A stretch of DNA of 64,000 nucleotides from JBFLXB01 sp964570625 (GCA_964570625.1 CAZMYW010000022.1:1-64000); one strand, 5' to 3'. Positions 41,116 to 50,857 are shown, counted from the first letter of the stretch. The notes: generated from the letters alone by a model not told the origin. Program-made: numbers and translations.

Positions 41116-43047
41116 ATGGCATCGCTTGTCCTCATCCCGCTCCTGCCGTTCCTGGCGTTCCTGATCACCGGTCTGCTCGCGAAATGGATCGGCGAGCGCG
41201 CCCACTGGGTGGCGGTGCCTGCGGTGGGGGTGTCGTGGCTCTTGTCGGTTGTGGTGTTCTTCGAGGTGGCCGGCGGCAGCGGTCCGTTGCACGTCACCCT
41301 CTACGAGTGGATCGGCTCGGGTTCGTTGCGCGTGAACTTCGCGTTGTACGTGGACCAACTTACGGCCGTGATGTTGCTGCTGGTCACCACCGTGAGCGCG
41401 CTCGTGCACGTTTATACCATCGGCTATCTGCACGGGGACAAGGGGTACGCGCGGTTTTTCGCCTACATCGCGTTGTTTACGTTTTCCATGCTGATGCTCG
41501 TGATGGCCGACAACTTCCTGCAATTGTACGTGTTTTGGGAAGCGGTGGGTCTGTGTTCGTACCTCTTGATCGCGCACTGGTATGAACGCAAGTCCGCGTG
41601 CGACGCCGCCACCAAGGCGTTCGTCGTGAATCGGGTCGGAGACTTCGGGTTCGGAGTGGGCATTCTGCTGGCGTTCGTGACCTTCGGGTCCCTGGACTAT
41701 TCGGTGGCGTTCCAACTCGCGCCAGACTACGCGGGCGAAACCGTCAATCTCCTGGGTTGGGCGGGCGGCGAATGGCAGGTGGGGGTGATCACGCTGATCG
41801 CGTTGTTGTTGTTCGTCGGCGCGATCGGGAAATCCGCCCAGCTTCCGTTACACACCTGGTTGCCCGACGCGATGGAGGGCCCCACCCCCATCTCCGCGTT
41901 GATCCACGCCGCCACGATGGTCACCGCCGGCGTGTTTCTGGTCGCCCGCATGAACCCGATTTTTTCGCTGTCGCCGGTGGCGATGGACACCGTGGCGTGG
42001 GTGGGCGGGTTGACCGCGATCTTCGCGGCCACCATCGCCATCACGCAATTCGATATCAAACGGATCGTGGCGTATTCGACCGTGAGCCAGCTCGGCTACA
42101 TGATGATGGCCTGCGGCCTCGGGGCGTATACGGCCGGAATCTTTCACCTGCTCACGCACGGGGCGTTCAAGGCATTGCTCTTTTTGGGCTGCGGCAGCGT
42201 CATCCACGCGTTGGCCGGAGAGCAGGATCTGCGCCGGATGGGCGCGTTACGTTGGGCCATGCCGATCACCTACTGGACGTTCCTGGCAGGCGCCGTCGCG
42301 CTCGCCGGGCTTCCGCCCTTCGCGGGCTTCTTCTCGAAAGACGAGATCCTGTGGGAGGCGTTTTCCGCCGGCGGGGTGGGCGTGGTCTTCTGGGCCATCG
42401 GGCTGATCACCGCGTTTCTCACCGCGTTCTATATCTTCCGCCTCGTCTTTTCCGTGTTTCACGGGACCTCCCACGTGCCGAAGGAGGTGCGACATCACCT
42501 CCACGAGTCGCCCGCGGTTATTGCCGTTCCCCTGGTCGTGCTGGCGGTGTTGTCGTTGGTCTCCGGGTGGGTGGGCATTCCGAGCGAACATCTCAGCCTG
42601 ATCGGGCCGTTCCTGGCCCCGGTGCTGACCGCGCACCCCGTCGCTGCGCACGCGGAAAACCACGCGCTCGAATACGGACTCATGCTTGTGTCTGTCCTGG
42701 TGGCGGCGGCAGGCGTGTGGCTCGCGCACTTGTTCTACGTCCGGTCTCCAGAACTGCCGGCGCGGTTGGCCGCATCCGCGGCCGGATTGTACCGACTGTC
42801 GCTGAACAAGTGGTACGTGGATGAGGTGTACGACAAGCTCTTCGTGCGTCCCACCGTAGCCGCGGCGGAGGCGTTGTGGCGGGTGATCGACGTGTTGGTG
42901 ATCGACGGGGCGGTCAACGGCGTGGCGCGGGTGACTCAAGCGTGGGCCGCGGCGCTGCGCGTGATGCAAAGCGGCCAGCTCCAGCACTATGCGCTGTTTA
43001 TGGTGGTGGGCGCGGTGTTGGTGGTCGGTGTGTACCTGTTGAGGTAG
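41116..43047 (+). CDS. nuoL: NADH-quinone oxidoreductase subunit L
   Basis: A 643-residue antiporter-like, proton-pumping subunit with about 16 spans and the C-terminal lateral helix typical of NuoL. Conserved segments are FWEAVGLCSYLLI (key Glu), GKSAQLPLHTWLPDAMEGPTP (key Lys), ALIHAATMVTAGV, STVSQLGYM and FSKDEIL. A family A repeat starts directly after its TAG stop. Confidence 0.97.
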   Translation: MASLVLIPLLPFLAFLITGLLAKWIGERAHWVAVPAVGVSWLLSVVVFFEVAGGSGPLHVTLYEWIGSGSLRVNFALYVDQLTAVMLLLVTTVSALVHVYTIGYLHGDKGYARFFAYIALFTFSMLMLVMADNFLQLYVFWEAVGLCSYLLIAHWYERKSACDAATKAFVVNRVGDFGFGVGILLAFVTFGSLDYSVAFQLAPDYAGETVNLLGWAGGEWQVGVITLIALLLFVGAIGKSAQLPLHTWLPDAMEGPTPISALIHAATMVTAGVFLVARMNPIFSLSPVAMDTVAWVGGLTAIFAATIAITQFDIKRIVAYSTVSQLGYMMMACGLGAYTAGIFHLLTHGAFKALLFLGCGSVIHALAGEQDLRRMGALRWAMPITYWTFLAGAVALAGLPPFAGFFSKDEILWEAFSAGGVGVVFWAIGLITAFLTAFYIFRLVFSVFHGTSHVPKEVRHHLHESPAVIAVPLVVLAVLSLVSGWVGIPSEHLSLIGPFLAPVLTAHPVAAHAENHALEYGLMLVSVLVAAAGVWLAHLFYVRSPELPARLAASAAGLYRLSLNKWYVDEVYDKLFVRPTVAAAEALWRVIDVLVIDGAVNGVARVTQAWAAALRVMQSGQLQHYALFMVVGAVLVVGVYLLR

Positions 43048-43170
43048 GAGCCTGTCCATGAACGGCCATCTGCTGTGTTGCCGCTGCGCTTCCGGTCCTC
43101 ACGTACGAACCAGTACGCTGCGGTCCGGTTCTCGCGGCGCCTTGCATCTGGCCGATTCCTGGCCAGGCTC
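43048..43170 (+). repeat. Dispersed repeat family A, short form, inside the nuo operon (nuoL/nuoM)
   Basis: It runs GAGCCTGTCCATGAACGGCC to ATTCCTGGCCAGGCTC and starts immediately after the nuoL stop codon. The core is CTTCCGGTCCTCACGTACG...CAGTACGCTGCGGTCCGGT. Confidence 0.85.
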
Positions 43171-43203
43171 GGCTGCGCCGGAAAGGCGACTGATTAGGAC
43201 CGA

Positions 43204-44742
43204 ATGATGAGTGAGTCGGGTTTCCCAATATTGTCTCTCGTAGTGTTTCTGCCGCTTGTCGGCGCGCTGGTGCTCCTGATGCTGCGCCACGTCGAAGCGG
43301 TGCGATGGACCGCGCTCGGCGCGACGGTGGTGGCGCTCGTCGCGTCATTGCCCCTGTGGTCGGGCTTCGACCGGGGGAGTCACGCGTTTCAATTCGTAGA
43401 GCGATACGATTGGATTCCGACCTTCAACATCGAATACTCGATGGGGGTGGACGGCATCAGCCTGCTACTCGTGCTGCTCACGACGTTCCTCTCGCCGATC
43501 GTGGTCCTCTGCTCCTGGCGAGCCATCGACAAGCGGGTGAAGGAATTTATGGCGAGTATCCTGCTGATGGAAACCGCCATGCTCGGCGTGTTCGTGGCGC
43601 TGGATTTCGTCCTGTTCTACGTGTTCTGGGAAGCGATGTTGATTCCGATGTACCTCATCATCGGGGTCTGGGGCGGCCCCAACCGGATCTACGCCGCGAT
43701 CAAGTTCTTCCTCTATACCCTGGCCGGCTCGCTCTTGCTCCTGATTGCGATGATCGCCCTGTACTTCGCGGGCGGCCACACGTTTTCGATCCCGGCGTTG
43801 ATGGGGCAACCGTATTCCCCGCAGTTCCAGTTCTGGGTGTTTCTGGCCTTCTTCTTCGCGTTTGCCGTAAAAGTACCGATGTTCCCGTTCCACACCTGGT
43901 TGCCAGACGCGCACGTGGAGGCGCCCACCGCGGGGAGCGTGATCCTGGCCAGCGTGCTCCTGAAAATGGGCGGGTACGGGTTCATCCGGTTCTGTCTGCC
44001 CATGTTGCCGGAGGCGTCGGCGAGCTTCACCCCGCTGATCCTGGTGCTCTCGGTCGTGTCGATCATCTACGGGGCCTATATGGCGCTGGCGCAGGTCGAC
44101 CTCAAAAAACTCATCGCGTACTCCAGCGTGAGCCATATGGGGTTCGTCATGTTGGGCTTGTTCGTGTTCACGGTGCAGGGCATCGAGGGCGCGATGCTGC
44201 AAATGATCAACCACGGGATTACGACCGGCGCCTTGTTCCTGTGTGTCGGCATGGTGTATGACCGGACGCACAGCCGCCTGATCTCGGACTATGGCGGCCT
44301 TGCCAAGACGATGCCGATCTACGCCACGATGCTGGTGATCTTTTCGCTGTCGTCGTTGGGCCTGCCAGGGACCAACAGCTTCGTCGGGGAGTTTCTCGTG
44401 TTGTTGGGTGCCTTCATCACGTACCCCGTGTTTGCGGTGGTCGCGTCGTTTGGGATTATTCTCGCCGCGGTGTACATGCTCTGGATGGTGCAGCGCGTCG
44501 TGTTCGGCGAGGCCAATCCGAAAAACTCGAGGCATCCGGATCTCAATCTGCGGGAACTCGCCACCATAGTTCCGCTGGCGGTCGCCGTGTTCTGGATCGG
44601 GGTGTACCCGGCCCCCTTGCTGGATGTCTTGCACGTATCGGTGGACCACCTGCTCGAGCAAACTAGACTGACGGACAGCGCCGTGGCGGGTTTGGGCTGG
44701 TCGGATTTGTGGGGTTTGGTGCGGGCGGCGTTCGCGTCATAG
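43204..44742 (+). CDS. nuoM: NADH-quinone oxidoreductase subunit M
   Basis: A 512-residue antiporter-like proton-pumping subunit with about 14 spans. Signatures include YVFWEAMLIPMYLIIGVWGG (key Glu), KVPMFPFHTWLPDAHVEAPT (key Lys), GGYGFIRF, SSVSHMGFVMLG and LPGTNSFVGEFLVL. It starts 33 bases after a repeat with AGGA upstream; ATG 43207 is an equal alternative start. Confidence 0.97.
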   Translation: MMSESGFPILSLVVFLPLVGALVLLMLRHVEAVRWTALGATVVALVASLPLWSGFDRGSHAFQFVERYDWIPTFNIEYSMGVDGISLLLVLLTTFLSPIVVLCSWRAIDKRVKEFMASILLMETAMLGVFVALDFVLFYVFWEAMLIPMYLIIGVWGGPNRIYAAIKFFLYTLAGSLLLLIAMIALYFAGGHTFSIPALMGQPYSPQFQFWVFLAFFFAFAVKVPMFPFHTWLPDAHVEAPTAGSVILASVLLKMGGYGFIRFCLPMLPEASASFTPLILVLSVVSIIYGAYMALAQVDLKKLIAYSSVSHMGFVMLGLFVFTVQGIEGAMLQMINHGITTGALFLCVGMVYDRTHSRLISDYGGLAKTMPIYATMLVIFSLSSLGLPGTNSFVGEFLVLLGAFITYPVFAVVASFGIILAAVYMLWMVQRVVFGEANPKNSRHPDLNLRELATIVPLAVAVFWIGVYPAPLLDVLHVSVDHLLEQTRLTDSAVAGLGWSDLWGLVRAAFAS

Positions 44743-44758
44743 CTGGATCGAGGGGACG

Positions 44759-46201
44759 ATGGAATTTTCGTGGGTACAACTGATGGCGATCGCTCCGGAG
44801 CTGGTGTTGACCATCGGCGCGTGCGCTCTTCTGCTGTTCGATCTGGTCATTCCGAAGGACCAGAAGGACAAATTGGGGTACTTCGCGATCGGAGTCTTGT
44901 TGATCGCCGGTTACGGGACCTGGAAGCTCGCGGACATGGAGACGGACGTGTTCTCCGGCATGTTCATCTTGGACCCGTATTCGGCGTACTTCAAGGTGTT
45001 GGTCTACCTCGCGGGGGTGCTCACGATCCTGCTCTCGATGACCTATTTGGAGGTGGAGCGCATCCACCTGGGCGAATACCACGCCTTTATCTTGCTGGCG
45101 ACCGCGGGCATGATGGTCATGGTGTCAGCCGGCGACCTGATCATGATCTATCTCGGTCTGGAGTTGCTGTCGATCTCGCTGTACACCATGGCGGGCTTCA
45201 AGCGGCACGAGAGCCGGTCGGTCGAAGCCTCGGCTAAATATTTGATCCTGGGGTCGTTTTCATCCGCCATCCTGTTGTACGGAATTTCGATCCTCTACGG
45301 GATCGCAGGGACTACGAATATCAAAGCGCTGGGGACGTTCTTCGCGCAGGGCTCGTTGGACAACCCGGGCCTGTTCATGAGCATGGGATTTCTGGTGGTG
45401 GGGTTCGGGTTCAAGGTCGCGGTGGTGCCGTTCCATATGTGGACGCCTGACGTGTACGAGGGCTTGCCCACGCCGGTCACGGCCTTCATGTCGGTGGCGC
45501 CCAAGGCCGCCAGCTTCGCGGTGTTTCTGCGCGTATTCGCGGAGTCCCTGGGCGCGTTCAAGGCCCACTGGCAACCGATCCTCATCACCCTCGCCGTCGC
45601 GACCATGATCATCGGCAACGTGGTGGCGGTGGTGCAAGACAACATCAAACGGATGCTCGCCTACTCCTCGATCGCACACGCGGGCTACGCGCTCATCGGC
45701 ATCATCGTGGGCGGCAGTCTCGGCACGATGAGTCTGATGTTGTACCTGATGATCTACGCGTTGATGAATCTGGGCGCCTTCGGGGTGGTCATCCTGCTTC
45801 GCAAGGGCACCGTGCGAGGGGAGCAGATCTCGGACTTCACGGGTCTCGCCAAGACGAATCCGGTCGCCGCATTGATCATGCTCATTTTCATGTTCTCACT
45901 CGCCGGTATTCCACCGACCGCGGGCTTCGTGGCGAAGTTCTATCTGTTCATGGGCGCGGTGGAAGCGGGCTTGGTATGGCTCGCGGTGATCGGGGTGCTG
46001 CTGTCGGCCGTGTCCGCCTATTACTACCTGCGGGTAGTCATGGTGATGTACATGCGCGAGCCAACTGGCCGGTTCGACCTCGCCACGTCCCCCGCCACGC
46101 AGTTCGCCCTGGTCGTCACCACCGCAGCGGTCCTCTTCTTCGGTGTCTACCCCACACCTCTGATCGACTACACTAAGGCCTCGATCCTGCAAACGCCGTA
46201 G
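44759..46201 (+). CDS. nuoN: NADH-quinone oxidoreductase subunit N
   Basis: A 480-residue antiporter-like subunit with about 14 spans, closing the operon. Signatures are YLGLELLSISLYTMAGF (key Glu), GFKVAVVPFHMWTPDVYEGLPTP (split below 20: FKVAVVPFHMW then DVYEGLPTP), KRMLAYSSIAHAGYALIG and IPPTAGFVAKFYLF. It starts 16 bases after nuoM. A family B repeat follows three bases after its stop codon and may end the transcript. Confidence 0.96.
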   Translation: MEFSWVQLMAIAPELVLTIGACALLLFDLVIPKDQKDKLGYFAIGVLLIAGYGTWKLADMETDVFSGMFILDPYSAYFKVLVYLAGVLTILLSMTYLEVERIHLGEYHAFILLATAGMMVMVSAGDLIMIYLGLELLSISLYTMAGFKRHESRSVEASAKYLILGSFSSAILLYGISILYGIAGTTNIKALGTFFAQGSLDNPGLFMSMGFLVVGFGFKVAVVPFHMWTPDVYEGLPTPVTAFMSVAPKAASFAVFLRVFAESLGAFKAHWQPILITLAVATMIIGNVVAVVQDNIKRMLAYSSIAHAGYALIGIIVGGSLGTMSLMLYLMIYALMNLGAFGVVILLRKGTVRGEQISDFTGLAKTNPVAALIMLIFMFSLAGIPPTAGFVAKFYLFMGAVEAGLVWLAVIGVLLSAVSAYYYLRVVMVMYMREPTGRFDLATSPATQFALVVTTAAVLFFGVYPTPLIDYTKASILQTP

Positions 46202-46204
46202 TGC

Positions 46205-46380
46205 GCTGCTGAAAAAGTCCATCCGCGGCGTTGCTGCGCCATCCGTAGGGATGGTCGATCGATAGCCGCTCCTGCGGAGCGGTGCGGATTCTCGGTTGTC
46301 GCTGCGGCCTTGCGACCCTCCGCTAAAAAATGAACTGCTGGAAGTCCCCGAAGGGGGCGGCTGGAGCTTTTTGAGCAGCC
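46205..46380 (+). repeat. Dispersed repeat family B, full copy, after nuoN
   Basis: It runs GCTGCTGAAAAAGTCCATCC to GGAGCTTTTTGAGCAGCC, starting three bases after the nuoN stop. An internal hairpin GCCGCTCCTGCGGAGCGGT and the block GGAAGTCCCCGAAGGGGG are present. The other end lies 8 bases from the stop of the convergent TPR gene, so it may act as a two-way terminator. Confidence 0.8.
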
Positions 46381-46388
46381 CACGTGTA

Positions 46389-48050
46389 TCAGTTCACGAT
46401 TTTGTGGGAAGGGTAGTTCGGGTCGATCGCGAGAATCTTCTGGTAGCGTGCCCGCGCCTCATCCGTCTTGCCCATGCGTTCGAGTAATGTCGCGGCGCGT
46501 TCGATGAGACCGATCGCCCATGGTTCGTCCGGCACGCCCTGCTCGTAAGCGGCCAGCGCGAGGTCCCACTGGCGGGTTCGTTCGTAGGCGTTCCCGAGGT
46601 TGAGCCGTGCGTTGAGGAACCTGGGGCTGAGACGAACCGCGGTCGTAAATTCTTCAATGGCGCGGTTCAAGTCGCCCAGTTGAGCGTACGCGACGCCCAA
46701 GTAGTTGTGCGTGACCGGGAAATCCGGGGCGAGCGCGACCGATGCCTCGAACGCCTCGCGGGCGTTGGTGGTTTCTCCGCGTTCCATCCACCGCAGCGCC
46801 TGATGGTTACGGGCCAACACGCTCCCGGGATAACGATCGAGCGTGTGCGCCCACACGCGGTCGGCGTTCCTCCACACCGCGGTGCGCGCCATATCCGACG
46901 CCACGGACGCGATGACCAATGCCACCATGACGGTTGCAGCGCCAACTCGGAGCATCGGACGAGGGGCAAACACGTGTTGGAGCCGTTGGATCAGTCCACC
47001 CGCGACCCACGCTAACCCGATGCCGGCCAAGTACACGCGGTGGTCCTGGTAGAGCGTGAGCCGACTCACCCAGGGGAGGGCGGCGAGGGGTAACAGCGAG
47101 GTCCAGAACCATGCGACGCACCAGCCAATTCGACGGTCCCATCGCCACAGGACCGCGGTCGCCACGGCCGCGGTGAGGGCTCCGGCGATGAGGAGCGCGC
47201 CCTCGACGCGAGTGATCGTCCACGGCCACCCGTGGTCCACGGCCGACCCGATCGGGACGAACCACGACCAGAACGACGTCACGAACAGTTTGATCGCGAA
47301 CAGGATCGGCTGGGCGACGCCGTCTCCGATAGCGCCAGCAGGGGGGCTCCCGGCGAGGACCACGGTTCGCCATGCCAGATACGCGGCGACGAGCCCCCAC
47401 CAGGGCAGCGAGCGTCGGACGCTCACGCGCCAGGGGTGGCCTGCATCCGAGGTCAGCTGATCCCAGATAATGATCAGCAGCGGCAGGATCACCAGGCTTT
47501 CTTTGACGCCCAATGCGAACAGCCCTAGGACGAGGGCTCCGGCAGTGCGCCCGAGCCCTGCGGGGCGGCGGTCCGAGGGTTGCGATACGGCGAGCGCCGC
47601 CAGGGCGAATGCGGTGCTCAGCAGCGAGGAGCGGGCCGAGATGTAGTTGACGGCCTCGGCGTTGATCGGGTGCAGCGCCACGATAGCCGCCGCGGCGAAC
47701 GCGCTCCACGGGTGACGCCACACGCGCAACGCCAACAGGTAGACCAACCACGACGCGCAGAGGTGGATGACGAGGTTGGTGGCGTGAGGTCCCGCCGGCC
47801 GACGGCCCCATAACGCCACGTCGACGGCGAAGCTTGCCACCAGCACGGGCCGGTAGTTGACGTCTTGGAGCGCGCTGCCCGTCTCCGGTTCCGTAAACCA
47901 CCGAGAGGCGGACCACAGGGAATCGAGCGCCGGATTGTTGACGATCGTATGGGCGTCGTCCCAGACGAATCCGTTCCGGAGCACGCCGTGATAAGCGAGG
48001 ACCGTCACGAGCAGGAGGACGACGAGGGCGGCGCGATGAAGGCGGGTCAT
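46389..48050 (-). CDS. Polytopic membrane protein with C-terminal TPR repeats
   Basis: A 553-residue protein. About ten membrane spans occupy residues 5-370, opening with the motif NGFVWDDAHTIVNNP and later YRPVLVAS, typical of GT-C-like membrane proteins with TPR tails (the bacterial relatives of TMTC O-mannosyltransferases). The C-terminal 180 residues contain four TPR units (for example PVTHNYLGVAYAQLGDLNRA, FLNARLNLGNAYERTRQWD). A sugar-transfer role is plausible but not shown. ATG 48050 is chosen at the first membrane span. It follows the phosphatase gene by 19 bases. Confidence 0.8.
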   Translation of the reverse strand: MTRLHRAALVVLLLVTVLAYHGVLRNGFVWDDAHTIVNNPALDSLWSASRWFTEPETGSALQDVNYRPVLVASFAVDVALWGRRPAGPHATNLVIHLCASWLVYLLALRVWRHPWSAFAAAAIVALHPINAEAVNYISARSSLLSTAFALAALAVSQPSDRRPAGLGRTAGALVLGLFALGVKESLVILPLLIIIWDQLTSDAGHPWRVSVRRSLPWWGLVAAYLAWRTVVLAGSPPAGAIGDGVAQPILFAIKLFVTSFWSWFVPIGSAVDHGWPWTITRVEGALLIAGALTAAVATAVLWRWDRRIGWCVAWFWTSLLPLAALPWVSRLTLYQDHRVYLAGIGLAWVAGGLIQRLQHVFAPRPMLRVGAATVMVALVIASVASDMARTAVWRNADRVWAHTLDRYPGSVLARNHQALRWMERGETTNAREAFEASVALAPDFPVTHNYLGVAYAQLGDLNRAIEEFTTAVRLSPRFLNARLNLGNAYERTRQWDLALAAYEQGVPDEPWAIGLIERAATLLERMGKTDEARARYQKILAIDPNYPSHKIVN

Positions 48051-48069
48051 CGACCGACAAGAAGACGAG

Positions 48070-48915
48070 TCAACGCCGCTGGTCCCGTGTGGCGGCGTAC
48101 CGTTTGGCGTGGGCCTGGGCTTCAGCGAATAATCGTTGTTCGATCTCCGGAGTCCGCGCGACGATGAACGGCGGAAGCGGCTGATTGATGGCTGGGGTGA
48201 TGTGATCACGCTCGTCCAGAAAACGCGGCGAAAAGCCGGCAGCCGCTAACACGCCGAATCCGCCGACGATATCCCACGGGTTCTTTCGCGTCACGCTCAC
48301 CACCGCGTCGGCTTCGCCGTAGGCCACGAGGGCGAGCTTGTACGCGATGCTCCCGACGGCGGTCAGGGGGAGGTCGGGTCGCCATCCTGCGAACCGATTG
48401 CGTGAGAGATCGGTTCGGCTGACTAATATCTGGAGACTGGTGGACTTGGCGCGCGCGCCGGGCAGGAGGCACGTTTCGGCCGGCCGACAACCGGTGGTGA
48501 CGGCGCCGGCCATGATCACTCCGCTGGGAGGATGCGCGATGACCCCGGCGACTACGCGGTGCTCCCACACCAGGCCGATCGACACCGCGTATTCGGGAAG
48601 GCCTTCGACAAATTCGCGGGTGCCGTCGATGGGATCGACGACCCAGGTGAACGCGCCCTGAGTCGAATCCACCAGGCTTTCTTCCGACAACCACCCGTCG
48701 TCTGGAAACCGCGCGTCTTTGGCGGATCGGATGATCCGGTCGGCCGCCCGGTCGGCGTCGGTGACCCAGTCGTTGGGCCGCTTCTCCTCCGCGACGAATC
48801 GGTCGCGAAGCGCCCACACGGACCGGGCGGCGTGGCGCGCGACGTCTTCCATCACGGTGAGTCGAGTTTCTACCGCCTCCCTCCAGAAGGGTGAGGCGTC
48901 ATCGGTGTCGACCAT
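48070..48915 (-). CDS. Inositol monophosphatase / CysQ family phosphatase
   Basis: A 281-residue Mg-dependent phosphatase. The metal site is seen in WLSEESLVD and WVVDPIDGTREFVEGLPEYAVSI, with KNPWDIVGG supplying the distal Asp. Family members act on inositol phosphate, 3'-phosphoadenosine 5'-phosphate (CysQ) or histidinol phosphate, and the sequence does not decide between them. ATG 48915 has AGGA upstream; GTG 48942 is the alternative. It is the first gene of a two-gene minus-strand unit with the TPR protein. Confidence 0.88.
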   Translation of the reverse strand: MVDTDDASPFWREAVETRLTVMEDVARHAARSVWALRDRFVAEEKRPNDWVTDADRAADRIIRSAKDARFPDDGWLSEESLVDSTQGAFTWVVDPIDGTREFVEGLPEYAVSIGLVWEHRVVAGVIAHPPSGVIMAGAVTTGCRPAETCLLPGARAKSTSLQILVSRTDLSRNRFAGWRPDLPLTAVGSIAYKLALVAYGEADAVVSVTRKNPWDIVGGFGVLAAAGFSPRFLDERDHITPAINQPLPPFIVARTPEIEQRLFAEAQAHAKRYAATRDQRR

Positions 48916-49029
48916 CGGCGATCCTGGTGGGGGCGCAATCACAATCGGGCTTCAGCGTGGTGCGTGCATCATCGCATTGATCGTGTGAGAAGACAACCGG
49001 CGTTCGCCTAGACGGGCAAAACCATGCTG

Positions 49030-49038
49030 TGTTAGGAT
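49030..49038 (+). promoter_or_regulatory. Extended -10 promoter of the M24 peptidase gene
   Basis: TGTTAGGAT is an extended -10 element (TG-T-TAGGAT). Transcription would begin near 49045, a few bases before ATG 49049; the in-frame ATG at 49037 lies inside the -10 box and so cannot serve this transcript. Confidence 0.45.
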
Positions 49039-49048
49039 GAATTCCCCG

Positions 49049-50173
49049 ATGCCTGAGAATCCGCTGCTCATTATCGCCGCCAGCGAAACCGACTCCAATC
49101 TCTACTATGCCACGCGGTTTCTCGCCCCCGACGCGTTCGTCTACCTGCGCGATCGCGGCCAGTCGATCATGCTGATGAGCGACTTGGAGATGGACCGCGC
49201 CAAAGCGCAGGCCAAAGTCGACACCGTGTTGTCGTACACGACGTATGAAGAACGCGCCAAGGCCGGGATGAGCGAGCGACCGCGAACCGTGCACGCGGTC
49301 CACGAGCTATTGCGCGAGCGAAGCATCAAGGCGTTCGACGTGCCCGCGAACTTTCCGATCGAATACGCAGACCTGTTTCGAGGGATGGGCTACGCGATTG
49401 CGGTGCGACCTGACCCCCTGTTCCCCGAGCGAGTGTTGAAGGCATCGTACGAAGTGGAGGCGATCTCCGCCGCCCAGCGGGCGGTTGAAGAGGCCGTGGC
49501 CGCTGCGATGAAGACGTTGCGGGACGCGGACGTTCGCAAGGGGCTGTTGTACGTGGGCGGTGAGGTGCTCACGTCCGAGCGAATCAAGCAGATCATCAAC
49601 GTCAAACTGATGGAGCGCGACTGCGTGGCGCAACACACGATCGTGGCATGCGGCCTCGATGCGTGTGATCCGCACAACGAAGGCTCGGGCCCGCTGCTCG
49701 CCAACCAGGCGATCATCTTCGACGTGTTCCCTCGATCCAGCCGCAGCCGATATTTTGCGGATATGAGCCGCACCGTGGTCAAGGGTCGCGCGACCGACGG
49801 CATGAAGCGGCTGTATGACACCGTGCTCGACGCCCAAGAGTGGGGGGCGGCGGAGGTGAAGGCCGGCGTGAACGGCCGAGCCATTCACGAAGGGATCTGC
49901 GAGCGATTCAAGAGCCAGGGGTATGAGACCGGCCTCAAGGACGGCCGGATGCAGGGATTCTTTCACGGGACCGGCCACGGCGTGGGAATCGACATCCACG
50001 AAGCCCCGCGCGTGAGCAGGGTCGATCACGCCCTGCAGGTCGGGGAGGTCGTCACGATCGAACCGGGACTATACTATCCGTCCATCGGCGCCGCGCGGAT
50101 CGAAGACATGGTGCTCGTGACCGCGGACGGCGGCGTGAACCTCACGCGCTTCTCCAAAGAGCTCGAACTGTAA
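49049..50173 (+). CDS. M24-family Xaa-Pro aminopeptidase-like metallopeptidase
   Basis: A 374-residue protein with a creatinase-type N-domain (residues 1-130) and a pita-bread M24 domain. The five metal ligands are present: FDVFPRSS, FADMSRTV, GTGHGVGIDIHE (His), TIEPGLYYP (Glu) and ARIEDMVLV (Glu). It probably trims N-terminal residues before proline in the cytoplasm. ATG 49037 is possible but lies within the -10 box. A family A repeat starts one base after the stop codon. Confidence 0.9.
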   Translation: MPENPLLIIAASETDSNLYYATRFLAPDAFVYLRDRGQSIMLMSDLEMDRAKAQAKVDTVLSYTTYEERAKAGMSERPRTVHAVHELLRERSIKAFDVPANFPIEYADLFRGMGYAIAVRPDPLFPERVLKASYEVEAISAAQRAVEEAVAAAMKTLRDADVRKGLLYVGGEVLTSERIKQIINVKLMERDCVAQHTIVACGLDACDPHNEGSGPLLANQAIIFDVFPRSSRSRYFADMSRTVVKGRATDGMKRLYDTVLDAQEWGAAEVKAGVNGRAIHEGICERFKSQGYETGLKDGRMQGFFHGTGHGVGIDIHEAPRVSRVDHALQVGEVVTIEPGLYYPSIGAARIEDMVLVTADGGVNLTRFSKELEL

Positions 50174-50174
50174 A

Positions 50175-50298
50175 GAGCCTGTCCATGAGCGGCCATCTGC
50201 GGCGTTGCCGCTGTGCATCCGGTGCTCACGTACGCACACAGTACGCTGCGCTCCGGTGCTCGCGGCGCCTGGCATCTGGCGCGCGCCTGAACAGGCTC
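50175..50298 (+). repeat. Dispersed repeat family A, short form, after the M24 peptidase gene
   Basis: It runs GAGCCTGTCCATGAGCGGCC to GCGCCTGAACAGGCTC and starts one base after the stop codon. This copy is close to the family consensus and shows the internal direct repeat of CTGTGCATCCGGTGCTC and CTGCGCTCCGGTGCTC. Confidence 0.88.
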
Positions 50299-50318
50299 GC
50301 CCGACGAACCGTCGGGCG
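50298..50318 (+). other. Perfect 9-bp hairpin next to the repeat
   Basis: CGCCCGACG and CGTCGGGCG pair around AAC, directly at the right end of the family A copy. A GATAAT box follows at 50323-50328. Without a T-run it is not a classical terminator. Confidence 0.4.
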
Positions 50319-50326
50319 AGGGGATA

Positions 50327-50803
50327 ATGAGAGTGGCACCCGCGTGCTCTGAAAAGACCGTAGCCGAGTCGGCGTCGGAGATGGTCCAAGTGGTGTTGCC
50401 CAACGACACCAACCCGCTGGGCAACGTGCTGGGCGGCCGTGTGATGCATTGGATCGACCTGGTCGGCGCCATCGTGGCGTATCGCCACTGCCACGGGCCG
50501 ATCGTGACCGTGTCGATCGATCGCCTGGATTTTCGGCATCCCATCAAACTGGGAGAAATCGCGCTGCTGAAGGCGCGTCTGATCTACGTCGGAAAGACCT
50601 CGATGGAAGTCTTCGTCGACGTGTTCGTCGACGACCCTCCGAGCGGCACCCGGAAGCAGACCAGCACGGCGCGCGTCACGTACGTGGCGATCGACAAGAA
50701 GGGACGCCCGGTTCCGGTCCCGGGCCTGCGTCTGACGTCGGATGAGGAGCGCCGTCTGTTCGATGAGGCGTTCGCTCGACGCCAGGCCGAGGGCCGCGCC
50801 TGA
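50327..50803 (+). CDS. Acyl-CoA thioesterase, YciA/BACH-type hotdog fold
   Basis: A 158-residue hotdog thioesterase that hydrolyses acyl-CoA in the cytoplasm. The family core is SEMVQVVLPNDTNPLGNVLG then GGRVMHWIDLVGAIVAYRHC, with the catalytic Asp in the MHWID segment, followed by VSIDRLDFRHPIKLGE. Length is typical. ATG 50327 overlaps a possible -10 box (GATAAT), so the real start may be GTG 50333. It is transcribed apart from the peptidase gene, separated by a repeat and a hairpin. Confidence 0.88.
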   Translation: MRVAPACSEKTVAESASEMVQVVLPNDTNPLGNVLGGRVMHWIDLVGAIVAYRHCHGPIVTVSIDRLDFRHPIKLGEIALLKARLIYVGKTSMEVFVDVFVDDPPSGTRKQTSTARVTYVAIDKKGRPVPVPGLRLTSDEERRLFDEAFARRQAEGRA

Positions 50804-50857
50804 GACGCGTGGGATTCCGTTTTCCGGATTCTCGGCTATCCTGTTCCGGGTAACGCC

